44,498 nucleotides of DNA from Streptomyces corallincola. GTDB taxonomy: Bacteria > Actinomycetota > Actinomycetes > Streptomycetales > Streptomycetaceae. Below the pieces are notes generated by a model. It made no database searches and was not told where the DNA came from. It saw only the letters and a program-made list of their open reading frames with translations. Location of the stretch: the NCBI RefSeq assembly GCF_019104725.1, contig NZ_JAHRXF010000050.1, positions 1 to 44,498 on the forward strand. The letters run 5' to 3'. The position numbers and the translations under genes are program-made. How positions within the stretch are numbered: the stretch's first letter is position 1; each line of letters opens with the position of its first letter. This document shows positions 7,240 to 15,677 of the stretch, one piece after another.

Positions 7240-7911
7240 GTGCACATCGTCATCATGGGCTGCGGACGAGTGGGTTCCGCACTCGCCCAGACCCTGGAGC
7301 AACAGGGCCACACGGTCGCCGTGATCGACCATGACCCCACCGCCTTCCGCAGGCTCGGCCCCGGTTTCGGGGGCCGCCGCGTCACCGGCGTCGGCTTCGA
7401 CCAGGACACCCTGCGCGAGGCGGGCATCGAGGAGGCCGGCGCCTTCGCCGCCGTCTCCAGCGGCGACAACTCCAACATCATCTCCGCCCGCGTGGCCCGC
7501 GAGATGTTCGGCGTGGAGAACGTCGCCGCCCGGATCTACGACCCCCGGCGCGCCGAGGTCTACCAGCGCCTCGGCATCCCCACGGTGGCCACCGTCCGCT
7601 GGACGGCCGACCAGATGCTGCGCCGTCTGCTGCCCTCGGGCGCCGAACCGCTGTGGCGCGACCCCACCGGGGGCGTCCAGCTCGCGGAGGTGCACGCCTC
7701 CGCGAAGTGGGTCGGACACAAGATCAGCAGGCTGCAGGAGGAGACGGGGGTCCGGGTGGCGTTCCTGACCCGGCTCGGCGAGGCGGTGCTGCCGACCTCG
7801 CAGACCGTGCTCCAGGAGGGCGACCTCGTACACGTGATGATGCGGACGGACGAGGTGGACAAGGTCGAGGCGACGTTCGCCGAGGGCCCCGAAGAGGAGG
7901 CCGGTCACTGA
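7240..7911 (+). CDS. ceoB: TrkA/RCK potassium-uptake regulatory subunit, CeoB type
   Basis: The 223-residue cytosolic protein has an RCK_N Rossmann domain beginning VHIVIMGCGRVGSALAQTLE, with the NAD-binding GCGRVG at residues 7-12 and the acidic strand-2 end VIDHD. A linker and an RCK_C (TrkA_C) domain follow from about residue 135 (AEVHASAKWVG, then EGDLVHVMMR). Such proteins bind NAD(H)/ATP and often c-di-AMP and gate K+ transporters. The GTG at 7240 has GGAAGGAC upstream; an earlier start at 7219 lacks one. Its stop overlaps the next start by one base (TGATG), so the pair is translationally coupled. The order matches Rv2691-Rv2692 (ceoBC). No TrkH/TrkG channel gene is in the window; the KimA-like importer is the nearest K+ transporter. 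Confidence 0.88.
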   Translation: MHIVIMGCGRVGSALAQTLEQQGHTVAVIDHDPTAFRRLGPGFGGRRVTGVGFDQDTLREAGIEEAGAFAAVSSGDNSNIISARVAREMFGVENVAARIYDPRRAEVYQRLGIPTVATVRWTADQMLRRLLPSGAEPLWRDPTGGVQLAEVHASAKWVGHKISRLQEETGVRVAFLTRLGEAVLPTSQTVLQEGDLVHVMMRTDEVDKVEATFAEGPEEEAGH

Positions 7912-8585
7912 TGAGGGTCGCCATTGCCGGTGCCGGTGCCGTCGGCCGCTCGATCGCGGCCGAACTGCTGGAGAACGGCCACGAGGTACTGCTCGTGGAC
8001 AAGGCCCCGACCGCCATCTCGGTGGAGCGGGTGCCGCAGGCGGAGTGGCTGCTGGCCGACGCCTGCGAGATCACGTCCCTGGACGAGGCCGCGCTCCAGC
8101 GCTGCAACGTCGTGATCGCCGCGACCGGCGACGACAAGGTCAACCTCGTCGTCTCGCTGCTCGCCAAGACGGAGTACGGCGTGCCGCGCGTCGTCGCCCG
8201 TGTCAACAACCCCAAGAACGAGTGGCTGTTCAACGAGTCCTGGGGCGTGGACGTGGCCGTCTCCACCCCGCGGCTGATGTCGGCCCTGGTCGAGGAGGCG
8301 GTGAGCGTCGGCGACCTGGTCCGGCTGCTGCGCTTCAGCCACGGGGACGCCAACCTGGTCGAGCTGACGCTGCCCGAGGAGTCGGCGCTGGCCGGTACCC
8401 AGGTCGGGGACGTGGAGTGGCCCGAGGACACCTCGCTGGTCACGATCATCCGGGGCACCCGGGTGCTCACCCCGTCCCGCGAGGACTCCCTGGAGCCGGG
8501 CGACGAACTGCTGTTCGTCGCCGCGCAGGCCCGCGAGGAGCAGCTGGAGGAACTCCTCTCGGTCCGCCGCCCGGAGGAGGACTGA
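7911..8585 (+). CDS. ceoC: TrkA/RCK potassium-uptake regulatory subunit, CeoC type
   Basis: The protein has 224 residues, starting MRVAIAGAGAVGRSIAAELL with the dinucleotide-binding GAGAVG and the acidic LLVDK at the end of strand 2. The RCK_N domain occupies about residues 1-130 (ATGDDKVNLVVSLLAKTEYG, RVNNPKNEWLF) and RCK_C follows (LTLPEESALAGTQVGDVEWP). It is a paralogue of the upstream protein and overlaps it by one base, suggesting a hetero-oligomeric RCK ring. Its role is K+-transport regulation by nucleotide binding; the partner channel is not seen here. A perfect hairpin follows 64 bp after the stop. Confidence 0.88.
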   Translation: MRVAIAGAGAVGRSIAAELLENGHEVLLVDKAPTAISVERVPQAEWLLADACEITSLDEAALQRCNVVIAATGDDKVNLVVSLLAKTEYGVPRVVARVNNPKNEWLFNESWGVDVAVSTPRLMSALVEEAVSVGDLVRLLRFSHGDANLVELTLPEESALAGTQVGDVEWPEDTSLVTIIRGTRVLTPSREDSLEPGDELLFVAAQAREEQLEELLSVRRPEED

Positions 8586-8648
8586 CCCTCCCCGGTCCAC
8601 GTCCACGCTGTGCACGCTGTACGGCGTGGACGACCGGCCGGTCCCTGT

Positions 8649-8695
8649 ACGACGTGTGGGGCGCCGCTGGAGGCCAGGGGCGCCCCACACGTCGT
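8649..8695. terminator. bidirectional hairpin between convergent genes
   Basis: A perfect 17-bp stem (8649-8665 with 8679-8695) with a 13-base loop sits between the RCK pair and the convergent DUF3159 gene. It has no U-tract, as is common for Streptomyces terminators. Confidence 0.7.
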
Positions 8696-8703
8696 CATCC
8701 GTC

Positions 8704-9522
8704 CTACCGCCGGTGGCGGCCTCCGCGGGCCTCCTCGGCGGCGGCAGCAGCGGCAGCGCCGTCGGGGGCGTCGGCACCGCCCGGCGCACCGGCGGCGGCC
8801 CGCTCGCGCTCGGCCTTCTCGGCCTTCTCCGCCTCCTCGGCGGCCTCCATCTCCGCGAACACGTCGATGGGCGCCGGTGCCTTCGCCAGGAAGACCCAGG
8901 TCAGCCAGACGGCGAGCAGGAACGGCGGGATCTTCAGGGCGACCAGCACCCAGCCGAGCTGCGCGGTGTTCGCCCACCAGTAGAGCGGGAAGAGGATCGC
9001 GCACTTGGCGAGCAGGATCAGCCCCCACGCCCAACTGGCCTTGGCGTACGCCTTCTTGCGGCCGGGGTTGCGGGTCCGCCAGGAGAGGTTCTCCTTGAAG
9101 ACCGGGCCGAGGATCAGGCCGATCAGCGGCACTCCGGCGAGCGTGGTGATGATGTACGCGAGCGCCAGGCCCAGGGTGTAGATCATGCCGGGCAGGTAGA
9201 AGTCCTTGGCGTTGCCCGTGAACATGGCGAACACCACGCCGAAGGCCACCCCGAAGACCCCGCTGAACGCGTGCTTCACGGTGTCCTTGCGGACCAGCCG
9301 GACCACGACCAGCACCAGGGACACCGCGAGCGCCGCGATGGCCGAGACGTGCAGGTCCTTGTTGACCGTGAAGATGGCGACGAAGAGCAGGCCGGGCAGG
9401 ACGGTCTCGACCATGCCGCGGACCCCGCCGAACGCCTCGAACAGCGCGGCCTCGGTGACCGCGCGGGCGTCGTCGTGGCCACTCTGTTCGGTGTCTTCGG
9501 TCGGCTTGTCGAGGGACGTCAC
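8704..9522 (-). CDS. DUF3159 family membrane protein
   Basis: The protein has 272 residues. A short polar N-terminus and a helix containing FEAFGGVRGMVETVLPGLLF lead into about five or six membrane segments (for example ALAYIITTLAGVPLIGLILG and WGLILLAKCAILFPLYWW). A charged Glu/Ala/Gly-rich tail follows (AEEAEKAEKAERERAAAGAP). This is the DUF3159 family (M. tuberculosis Rv2693c); its function is unknown to me. The GTG at 9522 lies 3 bp after the stop of the OB-fold gene, so the two form an operon, an arrangement kept in mycobacteria. Confidence 0.85.
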   Translation of the reverse strand: MTSLDKPTEDTEQSGHDDARAVTEAALFEAFGGVRGMVETVLPGLLFVAIFTVNKDLHVSAIAALAVSLVLVVVRLVRKDTVKHAFSGVFGVAFGVVFAMFTGNAKDFYLPGMIYTLGLALAYIITTLAGVPLIGLILGPVFKENLSWRTRNPGRKKAYAKASWAWGLILLAKCAILFPLYWWANTAQLGWVLVALKIPPFLLAVWLTWVFLAKAPAPIDVFAEMEAAEEAEKAEKAERERAAAGAPGGADAPDGAAAAAAAEEARGGRHRR

Positions 9523-9525
9523 CGG

Positions 9526-9924
9526 CTACTCCCGTCCGAGGGGTCGCAGTTCGTATTTCGGGTTGAACAGCACCCGGCGGCCCCGGCTCATGGAGATCCG
9601 GCCCGATGCGATCAGCTTGCGCCCCGGCTCGATGCCGACGATGGAGCGCCTGCCGAGCCACACCACGTCCAGGGCGGCGGAGCCGTCGAACAACTCGGCC
9701 TCCAGGGCGGGGACTCCGGCGCGCGGGCGCAGGGTGACCGTGCGCAAGGTACCAGTTACGGTCACGATCTGCCGGTCGTGGCAGTCGCCGATGCGGGTGC
9801 ACCCGGTGGACTCGGCGTCCTCCCGCAGCTCCCTCGACTCCAGATCCTCCTGCGAGGAGGAGAGCCGGTCGAGCATGCGCCGGAACCGGCCGCCCGGCTT
9901 GTCGGAACGAGGTGCGGCAGTCAT
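9526..9924 (-). CDS. OB-fold nucleic-acid-binding domain protein
   Basis: The protein has 132 residues. An N-terminal helical part (MLDRLSSSQEDLESRELRED) precedes an OB-fold of the kind in RecG, Asp-tRNA synthetase and replication proteins: QIVTVTGTLRTVTLRP, LEAELFDGSAALDVVWLGRR, GRKLIASGRISMSRGRRVLF. It matches Rv2694c in order and size. Single-stranded nucleic-acid binding is the family expectation. The ATG at 9924 is chosen because the 29 codons upstream in the open frame are low-complexity. It is cotranscribed with the DUF3159 gene. Confidence 0.8.
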   Translation of the reverse strand: MTAAPRSDKPGGRFRRMLDRLSSSQEDLESRELREDAESTGCTRIGDCHDRQIVTVTGTLRTVTLRPRAGVPALEAELFDGSAALDVVWLGRRSIVGIEPGRKLIASGRISMSRGRRVLFNPKYELRPLGRE

Positions 9925-10045
9925 GTCCCCAGCGTACCGGGGCGGGCGGTGCGGGCAGAGCGGGCCGCGGCCCCGATCCCGCCCGCCCCACGCGTCCCGC
10001 CCGCCCCGCACGGCACACGTGCCCCACCGGCGCCCGGCACCCCGC

Positions 10046-10762
10046 TCACTTCTCGAACCGGTACCCCATCCCCGGTTCGGTGATGAAGTGCCGGGGATGC
10101 GCCGGGTCGGTCTCCAGCTTGCGGCGCAGCTGCGCCATGTAGACGCGCAGGTAGTTGGTCTCCGTGCCGTACGACGGTCCCCACACCTCCTGGAGCAGCT
10201 GTTTCTGGCTGACCAGGCGGCCGGTGTTGCGGACCAGCACCTCCAGCAGGTGCCATTCGGTGGGGGTGAGCCGTACGTCCCGGCCCGCGCGGTGCACCTT
10301 CTTGGCGCTGAGGTCCACGGTGAAGGTCTCGGTCTCCACGCTGGTCACGGCGTCGTCGCCGGGCCCGACCGGTTCGGCGCGGCGGACGGCGGCGCGCAGC
10401 CGGGCGAGGAGTTCGTCCATGCCGAACGGCTTGGTGACGTAGTCGTCGGCGCCCGCGTCCAGCGCCTGGACCTTCTCGTCGGACGAGTGCCGGGCGGAGA
10501 GCACCAGGATGGGCACGCGGGTCCAGCCGCGCAGGCCCCGGATCACCTCGACGCCGTCCATGTCGGGCAGGCCCAGGTCGAGGACGACGACGTCGGGGTG
10601 GCGGGAGGCGGCGAGTTCGAGGGCGGTCCTGCCGTCGGGGGCGGCGTCCACCTCGTACCTGCGTGCCCTGAGGTTGATCACGAGCGCGCGGACGATCTGC
10701 GGTTCGTCATCGACCACGAGCACCCTGGTGCTGCGCGGGGTGTCCCCGGCCGGGCTCAGCAT
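10046..10762 (-). CDS. kdpE: KdpE-type OmpR-family response regulator
   Basis: The 238-residue protein has a receiver domain (VLVVDDEPQIVRALVINLRA; phospho-acceptor Asp62 in VVLDLGLPDMDG; Lys near 111 in DDYVTKPFG). A winged-helix DNA-binding domain follows (LTPTEWHLLEVLVRNTGRLV, then TNYLRVYMAQLRRKLE and a C-terminal PGMGYRFEK). In the Kdp system the phosphorylated form activates kdpFABC under K+ limitation. It overlaps the end of kdpD by 7 bases and is therefore coupled to it. No kdpFABC genes are visible in this window, so its targets lie elsewhere. Confidence 0.92.
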   Translation of the reverse strand: MLSPAGDTPRSTRVLVVDDEPQIVRALVINLRARRYEVDAAPDGRTALELAASRHPDVVVLDLGLPDMDGVEVIRGLRGWTRVPILVLSARHSSDEKVQALDAGADDYVTKPFGMDELLARLRAAVRRAEPVGPGDDAVTSVETETFTVDLSAKKVHRAGRDVRLTPTEWHLLEVLVRNTGRLVSQKQLLQEVWGPSYGTETNYLRVYMAQLRRKLETDPAHPRHFITEPGMGYRFEK

Positions 10763-13314
10763 GGGGTCTGCCTCTCTGCTTCGGTGCCGGGCTCCCCCGC
10801 GGGGACCGGCTCGGGGCGCGGGCGGGCGGCGCGCAGGCTGAGGACCATCGTCAGCCCGCCGCCGGGGGTGTCCTCGGCGTTCAGCATGCCGCCCATCGCC
10901 TCGGCGAAGCCGCGGGCGACCGCGAGCCCGAGGCCGACGCCCGCGCCGCGCGGTGCGTCGCCGTGGCGCTGGAAGGGTTCGAAGATGCGGTCCTTGGCCT
11001 CGTCGGGGACGCCGGGTCCCCGGTCCACGACGCGGATCTCGACGCGTTCGGCCATCGTGCTCGCGGCGACCAGGACGCGCCGCCCGGCGGGGCTGTACTT
11101 GACGGAGTTCTCCACCAGATTGGCCACCGACCGTTCCAGCAGGCCGGGGTCCACGGCGACCATCGGCAGCGTCTCCGGCACGTCCAGCTCGACGCTGTCC
11201 TCGGGTACGCCGCCCAGCGCCATCGGTACGACCTCGTCCACGTCGATCTCGCGGATGAGCGGGGTGACGGTGCCGGTCTGGAGGCGGGACATGTCCAGGA
11301 GGTTGCCGACGAGGTGGTCGAGCCGGTCGGAGCCCTCCTCGATGCCCTTGAGGAGTTCCGCCCGGTCCTCCTCGGACCAGGCCACGTCGGCGGAGCGCAG
11401 CGAGGACACCGCGGCCTTGATACCGGCGAGCGGGGTGCGCAGGTCGTGGCTGACGGCGGCGAGCAGCGCGGTGCGGATGCGGTTGCCCTCGGCGAGGGTG
11501 CGGGCGCGGTCGGCCTCCTCCTCCAGGCGGCTGCGGTCGAGGACGACGGCGGCCTGGGCGGCGAAGGCGGCCAGTACCCGGCGGTCCTCGGCGGGCAGCA
11601 CCCGGCCGGTCAGCGCGAGTGCCATGTGGTCGCCGACCGGCATGTCCACGTCGGCGTCCTCGGGCCGCTCGGGCACCCGTCCGGGTCCGGCACCGGCCGC
11701 GCGGGTCCAGGGCGCGACGTCGCTCTCCCGTTCCAGCAGGGCCGCGGCGTCCATGCCGAAGGTCTCCCGGACCCGCTCCAGCAGTTCTCCGAGCCCGGTC
11801 TCGCCCCGCAGTACGTTGCCCGCGAGGAAGGACAGGATCTCGGACTCGGCGCGCAGCCGGGACGCCTGGTGGGTGCGGCGGGCGGCGAGGTCCACCACGG
11901 AGGCGACGGACACCGCGACGCCGGTGAAGATGGCTATGGCGACGATGTTCTTCGGGTCGGCGATGGTGTAGCGGTGCAGCGGCGGTGTGTAGAAGTAGTT
12001 CAGCAGCAGCGAGCCGAACGCCACCGAGCCGAGTGCCGGGAGCAGTCCGCCGAGCAGCGCGGCGGCCACCGTGACGCCGAGGAACAGCAGCATGTCGTTG
12101 GCGAGGCCGAGATCGACGCTGTTCAGCAGCAGCGCGAGCACCGCCGGTCCGGCCAGGCTCATCGCCCAGCCGCCGATGATCCGGGACCGGCCGAGCCGGG
12201 CGCCCCGTGCCACGGGCAGCCCGCGCCCCTTGGCGACCTCCTCGTGGGTGACGATGTGCACGTCCAGGTCGGGACCGCACTCGCGGGCCACGGTGGCGCC
12301 GACACCGGGGCCGAAGACGTACTGCCAGGTCTTGCGGCGGGAGGAGCCGAGGACGATCTGCGTGGCGTTGACGCCGCGCGCGAAGTCGAGCAGCGCGGCC
12401 GGTATGTCGTCGCCCACCACGTGGTGGAAGGTGCCTCCGAGGTCCTCGACCAGGGTGCGCTGGACGGCGAGTTCCTTCGGGGAGACCGAGGTGAGGCCGT
12501 CGCTGCGGGCTATGTAGACAGCCAGTACCTCGCCGCCCGCGCCCTTCTCCGCGAGCCGGGCGGCGCGCCGGATCAGGGTGCGCCCCTCGGGCCCGCCGGT
12601 GAGGCCGACGACGATCCGCTCGCGCGAACCCCAGATCCGGGAGACCCGGTGTTCGCTGCGGTACTCGGTGAGGTACTCGTCCACCCGGTCCGCCACCCAC
12701 AGCAGCGCGAGTTCGCGCAGGGCGGTGAGGTTGCCGGGGCGGAAGTAGTTCGACAGGGCGGCGTCCACCTTGTCGGGCTGGTAGATGTTGCCGTGCGCCA
12801 TCCGGCGGCGCAGCGCCTGCGGCGACATGTCCACCAGCTCTATCTGGTCGGCCCGCCGCACCACCTCGTCGGGCACCGTCTCGCGCTGCCGCACCCCGGT
12901 GATCGACTCCACCACGTCCCCGAGGGACTCCAGGTGCTGGATGTTGACGGTGGAGACGACGTCGATTCCGGCGGCGAGCAGTTCCTCGACGTCCTGCCAG
13001 CGCTTGACGTTCCGGGAGCCGGGCACGTTGGTGTGCGCGAGTTCGTCCACCAGGGCCACGGCGGGCGCCCGGCGGAGTACGGCGTCCACGTCCATCTCGT
13101 CGAAGACGGCGCCCCGGTGCTCCAGCCGACGGCGCGGGATGCGCTCCAGGCCGTGCAGCATCACCTCGGTGCGGGTTCGGCCGTGGTGCTCCACGAAGGC
13201 GACGACGCAGTCGGTGCCCCGCTCGGTGCGGCGGTGCGCCTCGGCGAGCATGGCGTAGGTCTTGCCGACGCCCGGTGCCGCACCGAGGTAGATCCGAAGC
13301 TTGCCGCGTGTCAT
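10756..13314 (-). CDS. kdpD: KdpD-type osmosensitive K+ sensor histidine kinase
   Basis: The 852-residue protein has full KdpD architecture. The N-terminal KdpD domain has the P-loop GAAPGVGKT (residues 11-19) and VDELAHTNVPGS near 95. A universal-stress-protein-like domain (about 235-370) follows; it binds c-di-AMP in some Gram-positive homologues. Then come four close membrane spans (DUF4118, about 390-490), a GAF-like domain, HisKA with the phospho-acceptor His in LLAAVSHDLRTPLAG (about residue 622) and the ATPase domain (NLVENSVKYSP, GPGVPDEAKDRIFEPF, GVGLGLAVARGF). It senses low K+ or turgor and phosphorylates KdpE. The ATG at 13314 begins MTRGKLRIYLGAAPG, the usual family start. Confidence 0.93.
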   Translation of the reverse strand: MTRGKLRIYLGAAPGVGKTYAMLAEAHRRTERGTDCVVAFVEHHGRTRTEVMLHGLERIPRRRLEHRGAVFDEMDVDAVLRRAPAVALVDELAHTNVPGSRNVKRWQDVEELLAAGIDVVSTVNIQHLESLGDVVESITGVRQRETVPDEVVRRADQIELVDMSPQALRRRMAHGNIYQPDKVDAALSNYFRPGNLTALRELALLWVADRVDEYLTEYRSEHRVSRIWGSRERIVVGLTGGPEGRTLIRRAARLAEKGAGGEVLAVYIARSDGLTSVSPKELAVQRTLVEDLGGTFHHVVGDDIPAALLDFARGVNATQIVLGSSRRKTWQYVFGPGVGATVARECGPDLDVHIVTHEEVAKGRGLPVARGARLGRSRIIGGWAMSLAGPAVLALLLNSVDLGLANDMLLFLGVTVAAALLGGLLPALGSVAFGSLLLNYFYTPPLHRYTIADPKNIVAIAIFTGVAVSVASVVDLAARRTHQASRLRAESEILSFLAGNVLRGETGLGELLERVRETFGMDAAALLERESDVAPWTRAAGAGPGRVPERPEDADVDMPVGDHMALALTGRVLPAEDRRVLAAFAAQAAVVLDRSRLEEEADRARTLAEGNRIRTALLAAVSHDLRTPLAGIKAAVSSLRSADVAWSEEDRAELLKGIEEGSDRLDHLVGNLLDMSRLQTGTVTPLIREIDVDEVVPMALGGVPEDSVELDVPETLPMVAVDPGLLERSVANLVENSVKYSPAGRRVLVAASTMAERVEIRVVDRGPGVPDEAKDRIFEPFQRHGDAPRGAGVGLGLAVARGFAEAMGGMLNAEDTPGGGLTMVLSLRAARPRPEPVPAGEPGTEAERQTPC

Positions 13315-13434
13315 GACCTCATTGTTTCCCGTGACTGCCGTCCGGGCCGCGTGGGACGACGGGCCCGTGCAGCGACGACCCTAACGGCACGGGATCGGGG
13401 CATACGGGGCACGGGGGCGGCCCGTGGGCATCCT

Positions 13435-13451
13435 TGACGCAACCCTGACGG
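13435..13451. promoter_or_regulatory. TGACGC/TGACGG direct half-sites upstream of kdpD
   Basis: TGACGC (13435-13440) and TGACGG (13446-13451) stand 11 bp apart about 120 bp upstream of the kdpD start, in the only region that can hold the kdpDE promoter (13315-13515). The spacing suits an OmpR-family regulator, so KdpE autoregulation is possible. The same motif class flanks the Rhs island. Confidence 0.3.
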
Positions 13452-13515
13452 GTCCGGCGGGACACGCGTCCAACAGGGCGGGAAAGGGGCAGGGCTACGC
13501 CTGTGGAGAACTTCA

Positions 13516-13567
13516 CCGCACAGGGCAGGGGCCGTACCCGAACGGGTACGGCCCCTGCCCTGTGCGG
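13516..13567. terminator. 25-bp perfect hairpin downstream of the DUF3710 operon
   Basis: The arms 13516-13540 and 13543-13567 are exact inverted complements with only AA between them. The hairpin stands 12 bp beyond the stop of the DUF3710 gene and ahead of the kdpD promoter region, so it probably insulates kdpDE from the dut operon. Confidence 0.8.
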
Positions 13568-13579
13568 TGGGTGCGGAGG

Positions 13580-14341
13580 TCAGCGGACCTCGGTGATCTC
13601 CGGGCCGCGCTGGAGCTGGCCCATGCCGCCGGAGAAGCGCGAGGACTCCTCCTGCTGGACCCCTTCGGGGACCATCTGCGCGTCGTTGGGCAGCTTGAGG
13701 ACGATCGGGTCGCGGGGGGCCATCGGGCCCTCGCCGCGCACCACGACGGTGTCGCGGAAGATCTGCTCCAGCAGCCCGGCGGCCTGCGGCTGCACGGCGC
13801 CCTGGCCGGAGATCACCCCGCGCAGGAACCAGCGCGGACCGTCCACGCCGACGAACCGGACGACCTGGTAGCCGCTGGTGCCGTCGGGGAGCTGGACGGG
13901 GACCTGCGCGCGCAGCTCCCAGCCGAGGGGACCCTCGACCTCGTCCACGATGCCGCCCTGCTGGGTGATGCCGCCGCCGATCTCCTCGCGGACCTCGCCC
14001 CAGATGCCCTCGCGCTTGGGGGCGGCGAACGCCTGGAGCTGCACGGCGCTGTCGCGGAGCACGACGGTGGCGGCGACGATGGCGTCACCGGCGACCTCGA
14101 CCCGCAGTTCCATGCCGTCCACGCCGGGCACGAACAGTCCGCCGAGGTCCACCCGGCCCTCGCCGGGATCGCGTACCTCGGTGCTGTCCCAGGGGCCCTC
14201 GGGACGGGGACCGGGCTCCAGCCGGAGACGCTCCGGCGCCACGGCCTCCCCGTCCGCCTCGTCGCCGACGCTCTCGACGACCTGCTCGGTCTCGCCGGCC
14301 GCGTTCTCGGCGGCATCCTTCTTGTTGCGACGTCCGAACAC
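13580..14341 (-). CDS. DUF3710 family protein
   Basis: The cytosolic protein has 253 residues, beginning VFGRRNKKDAAENAAGETEQ. An acidic N-terminus leads into a beta-rich domain (GLFVPGVDGMELRVEV, then VVRFVGVDGPRWFLRGVISG) and ends QRGPEITEVR. It belongs to DUF3710 (Rv2696c), with no known biochemical role that I can name. The GTG at 14341 has GGAAGGAC six bases upstream. It lies one base beyond the dut stop codon, so it is translationally coupled to dut, as in other actinobacteria. Confidence 0.85.
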   Translation of the reverse strand: MFGRRNKKDAAENAAGETEQVVESVGDEADGEAVAPERLRLEPGPRPEGPWDSTEVRDPGEGRVDLGGLFVPGVDGMELRVEVAGDAIVAATVVLRDSAVQLQAFAAPKREGIWGEVREEIGGGITQQGGIVDEVEGPLGWELRAQVPVQLPDGTSGYQVVRFVGVDGPRWFLRGVISGQGAVQPQAAGLLEQIFRDTVVVRGEGPMAPRDPIVLKLPNDAQMVPEGVQQEESSRFSGGMGQLQRGPEITEVR

Positions 14342-14342
14342 G

Positions 14343-14888
14343 TCACTGTCCTTCCCGGTCGGATACGACCGAAGCGTATCGATTCCCACTCGCCAGGCCA
14401 CTGTCGGCGGCCTGACCGCCTGTGCCGCTCCCGTCGCCCACCGAGGCATGGCCCCCGGTGGACCCGAAGCCCCCCTCGGCCCGCGCCGATACGGGAAGTT
14501 CCGCGACCTCCTGGAAGCGGACCCTCTCGACCTGCTGGATAACAAGTTGGGCGATCCGGTCGAAGCGCTCGAACCGTACGGGCTCGTACGGGTCGAGATT
14601 CACCACGATCACCTTGATCTCTCCACGGTACCCGGCATCGACCGTCCCCGGGGCATTCACCAGGGCGACTCCGCAGCGGGCGGCGAGGCCGGAGCGCGGG
14701 TGCACGAAGGCCGCGTACCCGTCCGGGAGGGCGACGGCCACCCCGGTGGGCAGTACGGCACGCTCACCGGGCTTCAGTTCGCACGCCTCGGTGGTGCGCA
14801 GGTCGGCACCGGCGTCGCCGGGGTGCTCGTAGGCGGGCAGCGGCACGTCCGGGTCGATGCGGCGCAGCTGTACGTCGAGGGGGGTCAC
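14343..14888 (-). CDS. dut: dUTP diphosphatase
   Basis: The 181-residue trimeric enzyme hydrolyses dUTP to dUMP and pyrophosphate, keeping uracil out of DNA and supplying dTMP synthesis. The five dUTPase motifs are present: HPGDAGADLRT, HPRSGLAARCG, GTVDAGYRGEIKV, RFDRIAQLVIQ and the C-terminal lid ARAEGGFGSTGGH. The GTG at 14888 gives VTPLDVQLRRIDPD, the expected start. About 30 residues extend beyond the lid (GDGSGTGGQAADSGL onward), longer than in most dUTPases and variable in sequence. It is the first gene of the dut-DUF3710 operon and is divergent from the DUF3093 gene. Confidence 0.93.
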   Translation of the reverse strand: MTPLDVQLRRIDPDVPLPAYEHPGDAGADLRTTEACELKPGERAVLPTGVAVALPDGYAAFVHPRSGLAARCGVALVNAPGTVDAGYRGEIKVIVVNLDPYEPVRFERFDRIAQLVIQQVERVRFQEVAELPVSARAEGGFGSTGGHASVGDGSGTGGQAADSGLASGNRYASVVSDREGQ

Positions 14889-15176
14889 GGGGTCACCTCG
14901 CGGGCGCGGGTGCGCCGGGTCGGGGCGGATTCCCGCCGGGCCGCACCCGAAACAGTGTTCGCGGTGGGCAGCGGGCGGCTCGCCGGATGCGCGGCGTGCG
15001 GGTGCCGGGCCGGTGCCGTCGCGCCGACGGGAGGCTGAAGGATGGGGGAACTGCCGCTCACAGCCGCAGACCTTACCCGCCCGTCCCGTGAGCGCCACCG
15101 CGCGCCCGCGGCGGGGGCGCGCGCGGGGGCCGCCCCGGCTCCGGGAGCCACCGGAACGCGTGGCAGGCTTGACGCC

Positions 15177-15647
15177 ATGCAGCTCTCCTCCGCCCCCTAC
15201 GACGAACGCCTCACGGCCCCCCGGTCGTGGTGGCTGATCAGCTTCCTCGTGGGGGTCTCGTTCGCCCTGATCCTGCTGCCCTTCGGCGGTCTGCCGATGC
15301 TCGGCGGCCTGGTCGGGGGCACCGCGGCGGCGGCCGTGATGGCCAGTGCCTACGGCGCGATGCGCATCCGCGTGGTGGGTGACTCCCTGATCGCGGGAGA
15401 GGCCAAGCTGCCGGTGTCGGCACTGGGGGCGTCCGAGGTACTGGACGCCGAGGAGGCGCGCGCCTGGCGCACGTACAAGGCCGACACCCGCGCGTTCCTG
15501 CTGCTGCGCGCCTACATCCCGACGGCGCTGAAGGTCGAGGTCACCGACCCGGCGGACCCGACGCCCTACCTGTACCTCTCGACGCGCGAGCCGGAGAGGC
15601 TCGCGGCGGCGATCGAGGCGGCGAAGGCGGCGCGCACGACCGCGTAG
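15177..15647 (+). CDS. DUF3093 family membrane protein
   Basis: The 156-residue protein begins MQLSSAPYDERLTAPRSWWL, followed by two membrane helices (about residues 19-60: FLVGVSFALILLPFGGLPML, GGLVGGTAAAAVMASAYG). A cytosolic or extracytosolic beta domain follows (MRIRVVGDSLIAGEAKLPVS) with the family's RAWRTYKADTRAFLLLRAYI and a C-terminal STREPERLAAAIEAAK. This is DUF3093 (Rv2698), conserved next to dut. The frame is open from 15042, but the first 45 codons are low-complexity promoter sequence shared with the divergent dut gene. Confidence 0.85.
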   Translation: MQLSSAPYDERLTAPRSWWLISFLVGVSFALILLPFGGLPMLGGLVGGTAAAAVMASAYGAMRIRVVGDSLIAGEAKLPVSALGASEVLDAEEARAWRTYKADTRAFLLLRAYIPTALKVEVTDPADPTPYLYLSTREPERLAAAIEAAKAARTTA

Positions 15648-15677
15648 CGCGGTGCGGCGGCGCGCGGTGCGGCGCGG

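Noticed and set aside
10046..12700. 884-codon minus frame extending kdpE upstream
   Set aside because: Only the part from 10762 is KdpE; the rest is Arg/Pro-rich shadow of kdpD in another phase.
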